Assembly (NCBI GenBank): GCA_017503325.1
Contig: JAFVTI010000031.1
Coordinates: 1 to 56,199 of the forward strand
DNA length: 56,199 nt
Direction: 5' to 3'
Source of the DNA: Clostridia bacterium
Lineage (GTDB): Bacteria > Bacillota > Clostridia > Oscillospirales > CAG-272
How positions within the stretch are numbered: the first letter of the stretch is position 1; the number at the start of each line of letters is the position of its first letter. Below are positions 47,884 to 56,199 of the stretch, in pieces. The position numbers were made by a program, and so were the translations under genes. The notes beneath the pieces are model-generated. The model worked only from the letters and a program-made list of their open reading frames with translations. It was not told the origin of the DNA and made no database searches.

Positions 47884-48164
47884 GAAAGTTTTGATCAAAC
47901 TTTTTCAAAAGTTTGCGGGTCGAGGGCAGCGCCCGCGTCGCGCCCGTAGGCGCGAAATCTCTTTAACGGCATTTCTTTGGTTCTTTCTTTGTGCCTACTT
48001 GCTCAAAGAAAGAACGGAATGAATTAGGACATGAAACATTGAGAAAGTTTCTCCGTTCTTTTTGGCAAAATTGCCGCAAAAAGAACCAAAAACGGCGTTA
48101 TTCGGGGCGTTGCCCCAAACCCCAGTCGCTTTTTGAAAAAAGCGACGCAAAAACTTTCATCCTG
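47884..48164. repeat. Long imperfect inverted repeat, gene-free
   Basis: Left end CGAAAGTTTTGATCAAACTT and right end AAAACTTTCAT are roughly complementary, as are GGGCAGCGCCC and GGGGCGTTGCCCC arms and CTTTGGTTCTTTC against AAAGAACCAAAA. No gene with a ribosome-binding site was seen in the 482 bases between oadA and the next gene. Elements of this type are common in Oscillospiraceae genomes (general knowledge). Confidence 0.6.
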
Positions 48165-48227
48165 TGGGGGTGATCTGTTGGGGTGGGTCGATCAAAAACT
48201 TTCATGAGTGTTTTTGCTTGAAAACAT

Positions 48228-48256
48228 TTGACAAACGCGCAATTATATGCTATAAT
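48228..48256 (+). promoter_or_regulatory. Promoter of the DUF512-der unit
   Basis: TTGACA at 48228-48233 and TATAAT at 48251-48256, 17-base spacer. Confidence 0.8.
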
Positions 48257-48299
48257 ACTATGATTAAAATCTATAACTATGCCCAAAGGAGGGATGAGA

Positions 48300-49622
48300 A
48301 TGGTTACCATCACGGGCGTGGATAAGGGAAGCCGTGCGGACAGACACGGCATAAAGCAAGGCGACGTGCTGCTTTCGATCAATGACCGAGAGATTCGTGA
48401 CGTGCTTGACTACCGTTTTCATCTGGCAAATCATACGGTCACGCTGAAGCTGCACCGCGGCCCCGAGATTGTCACCGTGACCATCCATAAGCAGGAATAC
48501 GACGATATAGGCCTTGATTTCGAAACCCCGCTCATGGATAAAAAGCAGCGCTGCGAGAATAAATGCATCTTCTGCTTTATCGACCAGCTGCCGGGCGGCA
48601 TGCGCGAGACGCTGTACTTCAAGGACGACGACTCCCGCCTTTCCTTCCTTCACGGCAACTATATCACGCTGACCAATATGTACGACCGCGATATCGACCG
48701 CATCATTGAAATGCATATCAGCCCGGTCAATATCTCGGTGCATACCACCAATCCCGAGCTGCGCTGCTTTATGCTGCACAATAAGCGCGCGGGCGAGGTG
48801 CTTTCCTATATGAAGAGACTGGCAGACGCGGGCATTACGCTTTGCGGACAGATCGTGCTGTGCCGCGGCATCAACGATGGCGCAGAGCTTGACAGATCCC
48901 TGCGCGACCTGCAAGCGCTGTATCCCGCCATGTCCTCGGTGTCCGTCGTGCCCGCAGGCCTGACGCGCTACCGCGAAAAGCTGTACGAGCTGACGCCCTA
49001 TACTCCCGAGGAATGTGCTCGCATTATCGAGCAGGTCAATCGCGTGGGTGATGAATGCTATGAAAAGTACGGCACGCGTATCTTCTGCTGTGCGGACGAG
49101 CTTTATCTCTCGGCGGGCTTGCCTTTGCCTGGTGAGGAATACTACGGCGATTACGACCAGATCGAGAACGGCGTTGGCATGATCACCTCGCTTTGCTCGG
49201 AGGTTGCCACCGAGCTTGACTTTGCAGATGAATACAAGGAGTCCTACAAGTCTCCAAGACACGTCAGCATTGCCACGGGCGTTGCAGCGTACGATACCAT
49301 CTGCGCGCTCGCATCCAAGCTGGAGCAGACCTTTGAAGGCTTGCAGGTGGACGTGTACCGCGTGATCAATCACTTTTTCGGAGAGAGCATTACCGTGGCA
49401 GGGCTTCTGACCGGCCGCGATATTGTCGGGCAGCTGCAGGATAAGGACCTTGGCGACTGCCTGCTTATACCCGAGAACACCTTGCGCGCAGGGGAGGACA
49501 CCCTGCTTGACGATATGACCGTGGATCAGCTTTCGGCCGCACTTGGCGTGCCGGTTTGCCCCTCGGCCAACGACGGCGTCGGCTTTGTGGAGTCGGTGCT
49601 GGGCGTGAAACTTTGTGAGTAA
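48300..49622 (+). CDS. DUF512 protein with PDZ and radical-SAM-like domain
   Basis: A 440-residue cytoplasmic protein: an N-terminal PDZ-like domain (about 1-65), a Cys85-x3-Cys89-x2-Cys92 cluster (RCENKCIFCF) of the radical SAM type, a barrel region, and the C-terminal DUF512 domain (about 250-435). Its reaction is unknown. The ATG at 48300 is preferred because AAAGGAGGG ends 7 bases before it; the ATG at 48294 touches that site. It lies 20 bases upstream of der, an arrangement widely conserved in Clostridia and suggesting a link to ribosome assembly or membrane-associated processes. Confidence 0.85.
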   Translation: MVTITGVDKGSRADRHGIKQGDVLLSINDREIRDVLDYRFHLANHTVTLKLHRGPEIVTVTIHKQEYDDIGLDFETPLMDKKQRCENKCIFCFIDQLPGGMRETLYFKDDDSRLSFLHGNYITLTNMYDRDIDRIIEMHISPVNISVHTTNPELRCFMLHNKRAGEVLSYMKRLADAGITLCGQIVLCRGINDGAELDRSLRDLQALYPAMSSVSVVPAGLTRYREKLYELTPYTPEECARIIEQVNRVGDECYEKYGTRIFCCADELYLSAGLPLPGEEYYGDYDQIENGVGMITSLCSEVATELDFADEYKESYKSPRHVSIATGVAAYDTICALASKLEQTFEGLQVDVYRVINHFFGESITVAGLLTGRDIVGQLQDKDLGDCLLIPENTLRAGEDTLLDDMTVDQLSAALGVPVCPSANDGVGFVESVLGVKLCE

Positions 49623-49642
49623 ATCTAAGGAGGTTTATATAG

Positions 49643-50974
49643 ATGTCTAAACCTGTAATCGCTATCGTGGGTCGTCCCAACGTGGGAAAATCGACCCTGT
49701 TCAATAAACTGATCGGTGAGCGTCGCTCGATCGTGGAGGACGTTCCCGGCGTGACCCGTGACCGCATTTACGGCGAGACCGAGTGGAGAGGCAGAAAGCT
49801 GGCCGTGATCGATACGGGCGGTATCGAGCCAAAGACGGGGGATATTATCCTGTCTCAAATGAAGAATCAGGCGCAGATCGCCATTGACGACGCAGACGTT
49901 ATCGTGTTCATGTGCGACGTGCGTACCGGACTGACCGCCAACGACCGTGATATTGCAGTCATGCTCAAGCGCAGCGGAAAGCCCATCGTGCCTTGCATCA
50001 ATAAGTGCGACCGTATTGGCGACCTGCCTTATGAATTTTACGAATTCTACGAGCTTGGCTTTGCATGCGATCCCATCGCGGTCTCCTCGATCCACGGTAC
50101 GGGCTCGGGCGACCTGCTTGACGCTTGCCTGGAATCTCTTGGTGAGTGGGATGACGCAGAGGAAGAGGACGATTCGATCAAGGTAGCCGTCATCGGCAAG
50201 CCCAACGCGGGCAAATCCTCGATCATCAACCGTTTCATCGGTCAGGAGCGCATGATCGTTTCTGATATTGCGGGCACGACGCGTGACGCTGTGGACACTC
50301 GCGTGGAAAACGAGCAGGGCAAGTTTACCTTTATTGACACCGCAGGCATCCGCCGCCAGGCAAAGATCGACGATAAGATCGAAAAATACAGCGTGCTGCG
50401 TGCGCACATGGCTGTGGAGCGCGCTGACGTCTGCCTTCTGATGATCGACGCATCCACCGGTATTACCGAGCAGGATGAAAAGATCGCGGGTATTGCGCAC
50501 GAGGCAGGCAAGGCGACCATCATCGTGGTCAACAAGTGGGATGCCATTGAAAAGGATAACAATACGGTCAAGCAGTATACCGACAAGATCCGTACCGCGC
50601 TGGCATACATGCCTTACGCGCCTATTCTGTTTGTGTCCGCAAAGACGGGGCAGAGAATTCCCAATATCTACGAGCACATTCTGTACGTGTTCAACCAGGC
50701 CAATACGCGCATCTCGACGGGTATGCTCAACGACGTGCTTGCCGAGGCGACCATGCGCACCCAGCCTCCCACCGACAAGGGCAGAAGACTCAAGATCTAC
50801 TATATGACACAGATCAGCGTAGCGCCTCCCACCTTTGTCATTTTCTGCAACAACATCGAGCTGTTCCACTATTCCTACCAGAGATATCTGGAAAATTGCC
50901 TGCGTGATACCTTTGGCTTCCGCGGCACGCCCATCAAGCTGATCATCCGTCAGAAGGGCGACGACAAGGTCTGA
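49643..50974 (+). CDS. der: Ribosome-assembly GTPase Der (EngA)
   Basis: A 443-residue protein with two tandem G domains: GRPNVGKS (10-17), DTGG and NKCD in the first, and GKPNAGKS (about 185-192), DTAGIR and NKWD in the second, then the C-terminal KH-like domain (RLKIYYMTQISVAPPTFVIF). It acts in late 50S subunit maturation. AAGGAGG precedes the ATG. The gene follows DUF512 closely; downstream lies a 425-base gap with a miniature mobile element before obgE. Confidence 0.97.
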   Translation: MSKPVIAIVGRPNVGKSTLFNKLIGERRSIVEDVPGVTRDRIYGETEWRGRKLAVIDTGGIEPKTGDIILSQMKNQAQIAIDDADVIVFMCDVRTGLTANDRDIAVMLKRSGKPIVPCINKCDRIGDLPYEFYEFYELGFACDPIAVSSIHGTGSGDLLDACLESLGEWDDAEEEDDSIKVAVIGKPNAGKSSIINRFIGQERMIVSDIAGTTRDAVDTRVENEQGKFTFIDTAGIRRQAKIDDKIEKYSVLRAHMAVERADVCLLMIDASTGITEQDEKIAGIAHEAGKATIIVVNKWDAIEKDNNTVKQYTDKIRTALAYMPYAPILFVSAKTGQRIPNIYEHILYVFNQANTRISTGMLNDVLAEATMRTQPPTDKGRRLKIYYMTQISVAPPTFVIFCNNIELFHYSYQRYLENCLRDTFGFRGTPIKLIIRQKGDDKV

Positions 50975-51013
50975 TAGCTTGCGATGATTTCGCGCCCAAG
51001 ATCCTTCGCAGCG

Positions 51014-51293
51014 TAGCCGAACGGGAGCCGAACCGAATTGCCCGACGACGATGCATTTTCGCATCTTTCGGCGTGCTTCCACTCGCAAGATTGATATCTT
51101 GCTTCGCAAAATCACACCACAATCTATCAAAAATGCATTCGCCGGCGGGTGCGAGCAGTTTTGACGCAGCAGATTTATTCGAGTCCAAAAGCTTTTCCCG
51201 CAGGGCATATAGGCAATATGTCCAAGGGGAAAGATGCAGGAATCGGAGAAATCTGCACGTCAAAACCAACTCGGTTCGACTCCCGTTCGGCTA
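51014..51293. mobile_element. TA-flanked miniature inverted-repeat element, copy B (uninterrupted)
   Basis: The element 51016-51291 (276 bases) has ends GCCGAACGGG and CCCGTTCGGC and is bounded by TA at 51014-51015 and 51292-51293. It aligns along its whole length with copy A at 5537-6092 once that copy's insert is removed. It has no coding capacity. It lies in the gap between der and obgE, and its left and right neighbours (CAAGATCCTTCGC and GCGAAGAATCTTG) look like parts of another repeat into which it inserted. Confidence 0.8.
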
Positions 51294-51294
51294 T

Positions 51295-51362
51295 CCATTG
51301 GTCTGTCATTCTTGAGCGAAGCGAAGAATCTTGACCAATGGATGCTTGCTCGAGGATGACAG
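51295..51362. repeat. Inverted repeat of the GTCATTCTTGAGCG type
   Basis: Arms CTGTCATTCTTGAGC.. and ..GCTCGAGGATGACAG, with an inner CCATTGGT / ACCAATGG pair, resemble the inner part of the element at 34399-34536. Confidence 0.55.
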
Positions 51363-51387
51363 GGCGCGTAGAGAGTGATCATATTGA

Positions 51388-52680
<1,293 letters not shown>

Positions 52681-52691
52681 GGAGGGTATAT

Positions 52692-53243
52692 ATGAACATT
52701 TGGCATGATATTGATCCTGCAGAGATCACCCCCGAAAAGTTTACGGGCGTGATCGAGATCCCCAAGGGAAGCAAGTGCAAGTATGAAATGGACAAAAAGA
52801 CGGGTATCTGCCGTCTGGACAGAATCCTGTATACTGCCACGCACTATCCCGCAAACTACGGCTTTATCCCGCGCACCTTTGCGGACGACGGAGACCCTTT
52901 GGACGTATTGGTGCTTTGCGACGAGCCAATCTATCCCATGACATTGGTTGACGTGTACCCCATTGGTGTGGTGCGCATGATCGACGGCGGCAAGCTGGAT
53001 GACAAGATCATCGCGCTGCCTTGCAACGATCCGACGTATCACGAAGTGAAAACGCTCAATGAGCTGCCCAGACACGTCTTTGACGAAATCATGCACTTCT
53101 TTACGGTGTATAAGCAGTTGGAAAATAAGCAGACCGCAGTCAAGGAGCTGCACAGCGCAGAGGAAGCCAAGGCGATCATCCAGGCTGCCATTGATCAGTA
53201 CCTGATGATGGAAGCCCGCGGCGATTTCGCAGGACATATGTAA
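52692..53243 (+). CDS. ppa: Family I inorganic pyrophosphatase
   Basis: A 183-residue soluble enzyme hydrolysing pyrophosphate to two phosphates with Mg2+. Family I motifs are visible: EIPKGSKCKYE, YPANYGFIP, the signature DDGDPLDVLVL with three metal-binding Asp, and IGVVRMIDGGKLDDKIIAL. GGAGGG lies before the ATG. It is co-transcribed with obgE and is followed by a strong terminator. Confidence 0.96.
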   Translation: MNIWHDIDPAEITPEKFTGVIEIPKGSKCKYEMDKKTGICRLDRILYTATHYPANYGFIPRTFADDGDPLDVLVLCDEPIYPMTLVDVYPIGVVRMIDGGKLDDKIIALPCNDPTYHEVKTLNELPRHVFDEIMHFFTVYKQLENKQTAVKELHSAEEAKAIIQAAIDQYLMMEARGDFAGHM

Positions 53244-53248
53244 AAAGA

Positions 53249-53283
53249 AAAGAACGGCAAGTATGTGCTTGCCGTTCTTTTTG
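53249..53283 (+). terminator. Terminator of the obgE-ppa unit
   Basis: AAAGAACGGCAAG / CTTGCCGTTCTTT stem with a TATGTG loop and a T run. Confidence 0.9.
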
Positions 53284-53301
53284 CAAATCGCATCCAACGT
53301 A

Positions 53302-53330
53302 CGTAGGGGAGGATATCATCCTCCCGCGCC
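53302..53330. repeat. Solitary GTAGGGG arm
   Basis: CGTAGGGGAGGATATCATCC and the hairpin that follows match one arm of the pair at 23953-24057; no inverse partner is nearby. Confidence 0.6.
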
Positions 53331-53359
53331 CTTGCATGCATAAACTCTCTCGTTTTCTA

Positions 53360-53388
53360 TTGAAAAACCACAAACTATATGCTATAAT
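53360..53388 (+). promoter_or_regulatory. Promoter of the phosphatase-nitroreductase unit
   Basis: TTGAAA at 53360-53365 and TATAAT at 53383-53388 with a 17-base spacer. Confidence 0.7.
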
Positions 53389-53414
53389 AAAGAAAACGTC
53401 CCGGAGGTGATTCC

Positions 53415-53879
53415 ATGATGCGCATTATGTTTGTCTGCCACGGCAATATCTGCCGCAGCCCCATGGCAGAATTCGTGCTCAAAAAGATGGTTTCGGAGCG
53501 GGGAATGGCCGATCAGTTTGTCATCGCGTCAAGTGCCACCAGCACCGAGGAGATCTGGGGCGGTGTGGGCAATCCCGTGTATCCGCCAGCCAAGGCCGAG
53601 CTTGCGGGGCACGGAATTTCTTGCGAGGGAAAGCGTGCCGTGCAGCTGACACGCGCCGATTACGACAAATACGACCTCTTTATCGGCATGGACAGTGCCA
53701 ATATTCGCAATATGCACCGCATGCTGGGCGGTGACCCGCAGGGAAAGATCCGAAAGCTGATGGACTATACCCCCAAGGGCGGCGACGTGGCCGACCCGTG
53801 GTACACCCGCCGCTTTGACGTGACCTACTCAGATGTCCTTGCCGGCTGCGAGGGGCTTTTGAAAGAGATACTCAAATAA
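53415..53879 (+). CDS. Low-molecular-weight protein-tyrosine phosphatase
   Basis: A 154-residue cytoplasmic phosphatase with the P-loop VCHGNICRS (nucleophile Cys8, Arg14) and the general-acid loop DPWYT near residue 125. It removes phosphate from tyrosine or arginine residues of proteins; bacterial members often act on capsule-synthesis kinases or on protein arginine phosphate, and which applies here is unknown. GGAGG lies 8 bases before the first ATG; the second ATG one codon later is also possible. It is followed after 10 bases by a nitroreductase gene. Confidence 0.93.
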   Translation: MMRIMFVCHGNICRSPMAEFVLKKMVSERGMADQFVIASSATSTEEIWGGVGNPVYPPAKAELAGHGISCEGKRAVQLTRADYDKYDLFIGMDSANIRNMHRMLGGDPQGKIRKLMDYTPKGGDVADPWYTRRFDVTYSDVLAGCEGLLKEILK

Positions 53880-53889
53880 GGAGATTTAT

Positions 53890-54423
53890 ATGAATTTTAC
53901 CGAAATTGCAAATACCCGCCAATCCTGCCGCAGCTATGACGCGGCAAGAGCGGTTGAACAGGAAAAATTGGATGCCATTTTAGCGTCCGCGCGTCTTGCG
54001 CCCTCGGCATGCAATGCACAGCCCTATCATATCACGGTCTGCCGCGGTGACGCTGCCAAGGCAGCCGCAAAGGCGGTGCAGGGCATGGGCATGAACAAAT
54101 TCGCATCCGATTGCCCCGTCATGCTGGTCATTTCCGAGGCCGCCTATAACGCAACCGCCGCGCTGGGTGCCAAGGTCAAGGATAATGACTACCGCTCGAT
54201 CGATATCGGCATCATGACCGCGTATCTGACCGCAGAGGCCACCGCGCAGGGGCTTTCCACCTGCATTCTCGGCTGGCTGGACGACAAGGAACTGCGTAAG
54301 ATTTGCGGCATAGACGAAAAGGTGCGTCTTGTGGTCTCTCTCGGATATGCCAAGGCGGACGATAAGCTGCGCCAAAAGAAGCGCAAGGACATGGAAGAGC
54401 TTGTAAAAACAGTGGAGGACTGA
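53890..54423 (+). CDS. Nitroreductase-family flavoprotein
   Basis: A 177-residue FMN-dependent oxidoreductase of the nitroreductase superfamily. FMN-binding elements are visible: TRQSCRSYDAARAV at the start, RLAPSACNAQPYHITV, and GLSTCILGWLDDKELRKICGI near the end. The physiological substrate is unknown. AAGGAG precedes the ATG. It overlaps nothing, but the next gene starts one base after its stop, so the three genes from 53415 to 56023 form a unit. Confidence 0.9.
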   Translation: MNFTEIANTRQSCRSYDAARAVEQEKLDAILASARLAPSACNAQPYHITVCRGDAAKAAAKAVQGMGMNKFASDCPVMLVISEAAYNATAALGAKVKDNDYRSIDIGIMTAYLTAEATAQGLSTCILGWLDDKELRKICGIDEKVRLVVSLGYAKADDKLRQKKRKDMEELVKTVED

Positions 54424-54424
54424 C

Positions 54425-56023
54425 ATGAAAGTCACACAAATTATCGCAACACCCACGCAGATCGAGATCGTGATTCCCGAGCTGCCTATCTTAACACACG
54501 TATACGCACAGGCAAGATTGCCGCTTGTTACGGGCGACGCGCGCCGCAAGCATCACGGCAAAATCGTGCAGGTGACAGATAAAAAGAGAAAGCACAGCGT
54601 GATCTTTGACCGCTACGCAGGAGACGTTGACCTGCTGCTTTGCCGCTTTGAGGTGGACGTGAACGGTAAGTGCATCGACGGTGTGCGCTACGTCACGGAT
54701 ATGAGTGAGGATTGCTCGGCATCTGCGCCCGCACCCTTCGAGGTGACGCGCCCCGTGGGCACTTGGGTGACCTCTATCCCCGAGGATATTGATTACCTTG
54801 GCACGGGCTGCATGATGACCGAGATCAACAGCCCCTGGATCCAGACCGTCACACCCGGCGAAAACGACATTCTGCACGTCTTTTGCGGCAAGACCTATTA
54901 TTTTGACAAGACCTGTATGGATCTGTACGACAGGCTCATGCAGCCTTGTATTGATCGTGGAATCCCTTGTCTGATCCGTGCCATTAACCGCTTTTCTTAC
55001 AGGCTCAAGGGCTCTGACGACGCGCTGACCAAGATCATCGGCCACCCCGGCTACGAGGCGACGGGATTTTCGGAGCAGATGAGCGCGTTCAACCTGCGCA
55101 CAGAGGAGGGCTTTTGGATGTACTGCGCATTTATTGACTTTATGTGCGCGCGTTACATGGACAAGGCAAGTCCGCTTTACTGCAGCGACGTCATGGACAT
55201 CGGCAACGAGATCAACGCGCAGGACGTCTGGCACAACATGGGCGCGATCTCTTGCGCGGATTTTATGGAGGAATATACCGTTTCCTTGCGTCTTGCTCAC
55301 CTGATCGCACGCAAGTACAACGCAAATTCGCGCGTTAATATCTCGCTTGACCACTATTTTGCCACCGCGCTCAAGGATGATGCGCAGCATATGTATCACG
55401 GCCGCTCGGTGCTGGCGTATCTTGCCGAATACTGTAAGCGTGACGGTGACTTTGACTGGGGCATTGCGGCGCATCCGTACCCCGAAAATCTCACCAAGCC
55501 GGATTTTTACAACGATACCACGGCAACCTACGATTGGAACACGCCGCGCATTACCATGAAAAATCTGGAAATGCTGCAGGCTTTGGTCGAGCTGCCCGAG
55601 TTTTTGTACCGTGGTAAGGTGCGCACGGTTGTGTGCGACGAGCAGGGATTCCATACCGATTACAACGACCCCGAGTCCGAAAACAAGGGCGCGTATGCGT
55701 TTGTGCTGCTCATGGAAAAGCTCCGGAAATGCCCGAATATCACGTGGTTTTTGATCAACCGCTATGCCGACATGCCGCTGGGTGACGAGAGCGAGCTGCA
55801 TCTTGGGCTGCGCTACGAAAAGGGCTATGCGGACGATATGCATCTGCTTATCAACCCCGGTGAATACAAAAAGATCTGCTACGCCATGCGTGCATGGGGC
55901 ACGGACGAGTGGCAGAAGTGGGTAGACGAAGCAAGGGCCTACATTGGTGCAGAGCTGTACGACAGCCTGCTTGCGCCCACAATGCCCGATGCAGAGGTTA
56001 ATATCGAGAGCTGGAAGCAGTAA
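54425..56023 (+). CDS. DUF5722-type protein, probable clan-A glycoside hydrolase
   Basis: A 532-residue protein without signal peptide that I assign to the DUF5722 group from the segment GIAAHPYPENLTKPDFYND and TYDWNTPRITMKNLE. The barrel carries two likely catalytic Glu residues in a clan GH-A arrangement: VMDIGNEINAQ (acid/base, about residue 260) and VVCDEQGFHTDY (nucleophile, about residue 405). An N-terminal beta domain (about 1-90) precedes. Activity is unproven. The ATG follows one base after the nitroreductase stop, with GGAGGA inside that gene's end, so it is translated in tandem. Confidence 0.6.
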   Translation: MKVTQIIATPTQIEIVIPELPILTHVYAQARLPLVTGDARRKHHGKIVQVTDKKRKHSVIFDRYAGDVDLLLCRFEVDVNGKCIDGVRYVTDMSEDCSASAPAPFEVTRPVGTWVTSIPEDIDYLGTGCMMTEINSPWIQTVTPGENDILHVFCGKTYYFDKTCMDLYDRLMQPCIDRGIPCLIRAINRFSYRLKGSDDALTKIIGHPGYEATGFSEQMSAFNLRTEEGFWMYCAFIDFMCARYMDKASPLYCSDVMDIGNEINAQDVWHNMGAISCADFMEEYTVSLRLAHLIARKYNANSRVNISLDHYFATALKDDAQHMYHGRSVLAYLAEYCKRDGDFDWGIAAHPYPENLTKPDFYNDTTATYDWNTPRITMKNLEMLQALVELPEFLYRGKVRTVVCDEQGFHTDYNDPESENKGAYAFVLLMEKLRKCPNITWFLINRYADMPLGDESELHLGLRYEKGYADDMHLLINPGEYKKICYAMRAWGTDEWQKWVDEARAYIGAELYDSLLAPTMPDAEVNIESWKQ

Positions 56024-56030
56024 AAGAGAA

Positions 56031-56055
56031 GGGAGACACCCACGTGGTGGCTCCC
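56031..56055 (+). terminator. Imperfect hairpin after the DUF5722 gene
   Basis: GGGAG/CTCCC and CACC/GGTG stems with a mismatch, followed by TGATTG rather than a T run. Weak terminator or part of the mobile element border. Confidence 0.35.
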
Positions 56056-56070
56056 TGATTGTAAGACGAA

Positions 56071-56199
56071 AACCACGCGATAGTCGCGTGGTTCAATAGA
56101 GGCTCTGCCGATGAGATGAAATCCTCCAAATATGATATAATTAGTATGACCTGCCAGTCAAAACTAAAAAAACATATTTGGAGGATTTATCTATGAGTA
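56071..56199 (+). mobile_element. Left end of an IS200/IS605-like insertion sequence
   Basis: A perfect hairpin AACCACGCGA TAG TCGCGTGGTT (56071-56092) precedes a leader and the first bases of an ORF. Single-strand hairpins of this kind at the element end are recognised by Y1 transposases of the IS200/IS605 family. The leader has a TATAAT (56136-56141) and a 16-base perfect inverted repeat (56119-56134 and 56173-56188) covering the ribosome-binding site. The element continues past the window. Confidence 0.55.
56193..56199 (+). CDS. Start of a probable IS200-type transposase gene (truncated by window edge)
   Basis: ATG at 56193 follows GGAGG at 56180-56184 and reads Met-Ser before the window ends. 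The assignment rests on the hairpin and leader, which I recall as characteristic of this group; only seven bases of the gene are visible. Confidence 0.45.

Noticed and set aside
49625..51208. Minus-strand open frame of 527 codons opposite der
   Set aside because: Antisense to an essential GTPase and partly within a repeat element.

Overview
The window looks like a chromosomal segment of an anaerobic, probably gut-associated Firmicute of class Clostridia (an Oscillospiraceae- or Christensenellales-like lineage, inferred). The evidence is strong AGGAGG ribosome-binding sites, very regular TTGACA-17-TATAAT promoters, the DUF512-der synteny, a Na+-pumping decarboxylase operon, several carbohydrate-active enzymes, and many short palindromic repeats between genes. 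No rRNA, tRNA, CRISPR array or prophage is visible. A single IS200/IS605-like element begins at the right edge.

Layout. 0.3-5.3 kb: minus-strand operons for a GH127 enzyme plus a secreted glucosaminidase-like protein, and for two small envelope proteins. 5.3-6.3 kb: a gene-free mosaic of nested repeats. 6.3-8.4 kb: a soluble metal-binding domain and a Zn/Cd-type P-type ATPase. 8.5-13.9 kb: a surface GH99-like protein, a stand-alone winged-helix protein and recG. 13.9-18.4 kb: a solute-binding lipoprotein, a DUF1934 protein, a TIM-barrel isomerase and a PAP2 phosphatase. 18.6-21.2 kb: an AT-rich patch with two lipoproteins and a PH-like membrane protein. 21.3-23.9 kb: an operon of two TIM-barrel isomerases and a PHP hydrolase. 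24.1-26.1 kb: PadR, DUF1700 and DUF4097. 26.1-29.6 kb: a DtxR-type regulator divergent from feoA-feoB and a Cys-rich accessory protein.

29.8-34.3 kb: L-rhamnose isomerase, alpha-L-rhamnosidase and an SGNH esterase. 34.6-38.9 kb: a minus-strand operon of an aconitase-family hydratase, a TIM-barrel isomerase and isocitrate dehydrogenase. 39.1-41 kb: an ECF sigma factor with a leucine-rich-repeat membrane partner. 41.3-42.7 kb: a membrane protein of unknown role and an HprK-like P-loop protein. 42.9-47.8 kb: a biotin-dependent Na+ pump carrying two different carboxyltransferases. 48.3-53.2 kb: DUF512 radical-SAM-like protein, der, obgE and ppa. 53.4-56.0 kb: LMW phosphatase, nitroreductase and a DUF5722 glycosidase-like protein. 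56.07 kb to the end: left end of an IS200/IS605-like element.

The physiological theme is fermentation of plant or host glycans (arabinofuranosides, rhamnosides, peptidoglycan), with Fe(II) uptake and Na+-coupled decarboxylation. The most novel-looking signal is a family of about 275-bp miniature elements flanked by TA. One copy is inserted inside another, and a third copy in the same window preserves the nearly empty target site. Other leads are a shared Gly-Cys C-terminal anchor on two surface proteins, paired DtxR-like operators in the feo operon, a sigma factor with an LRR partner, and a sugar isomerase gene wedged into the hydratase-icd operon.
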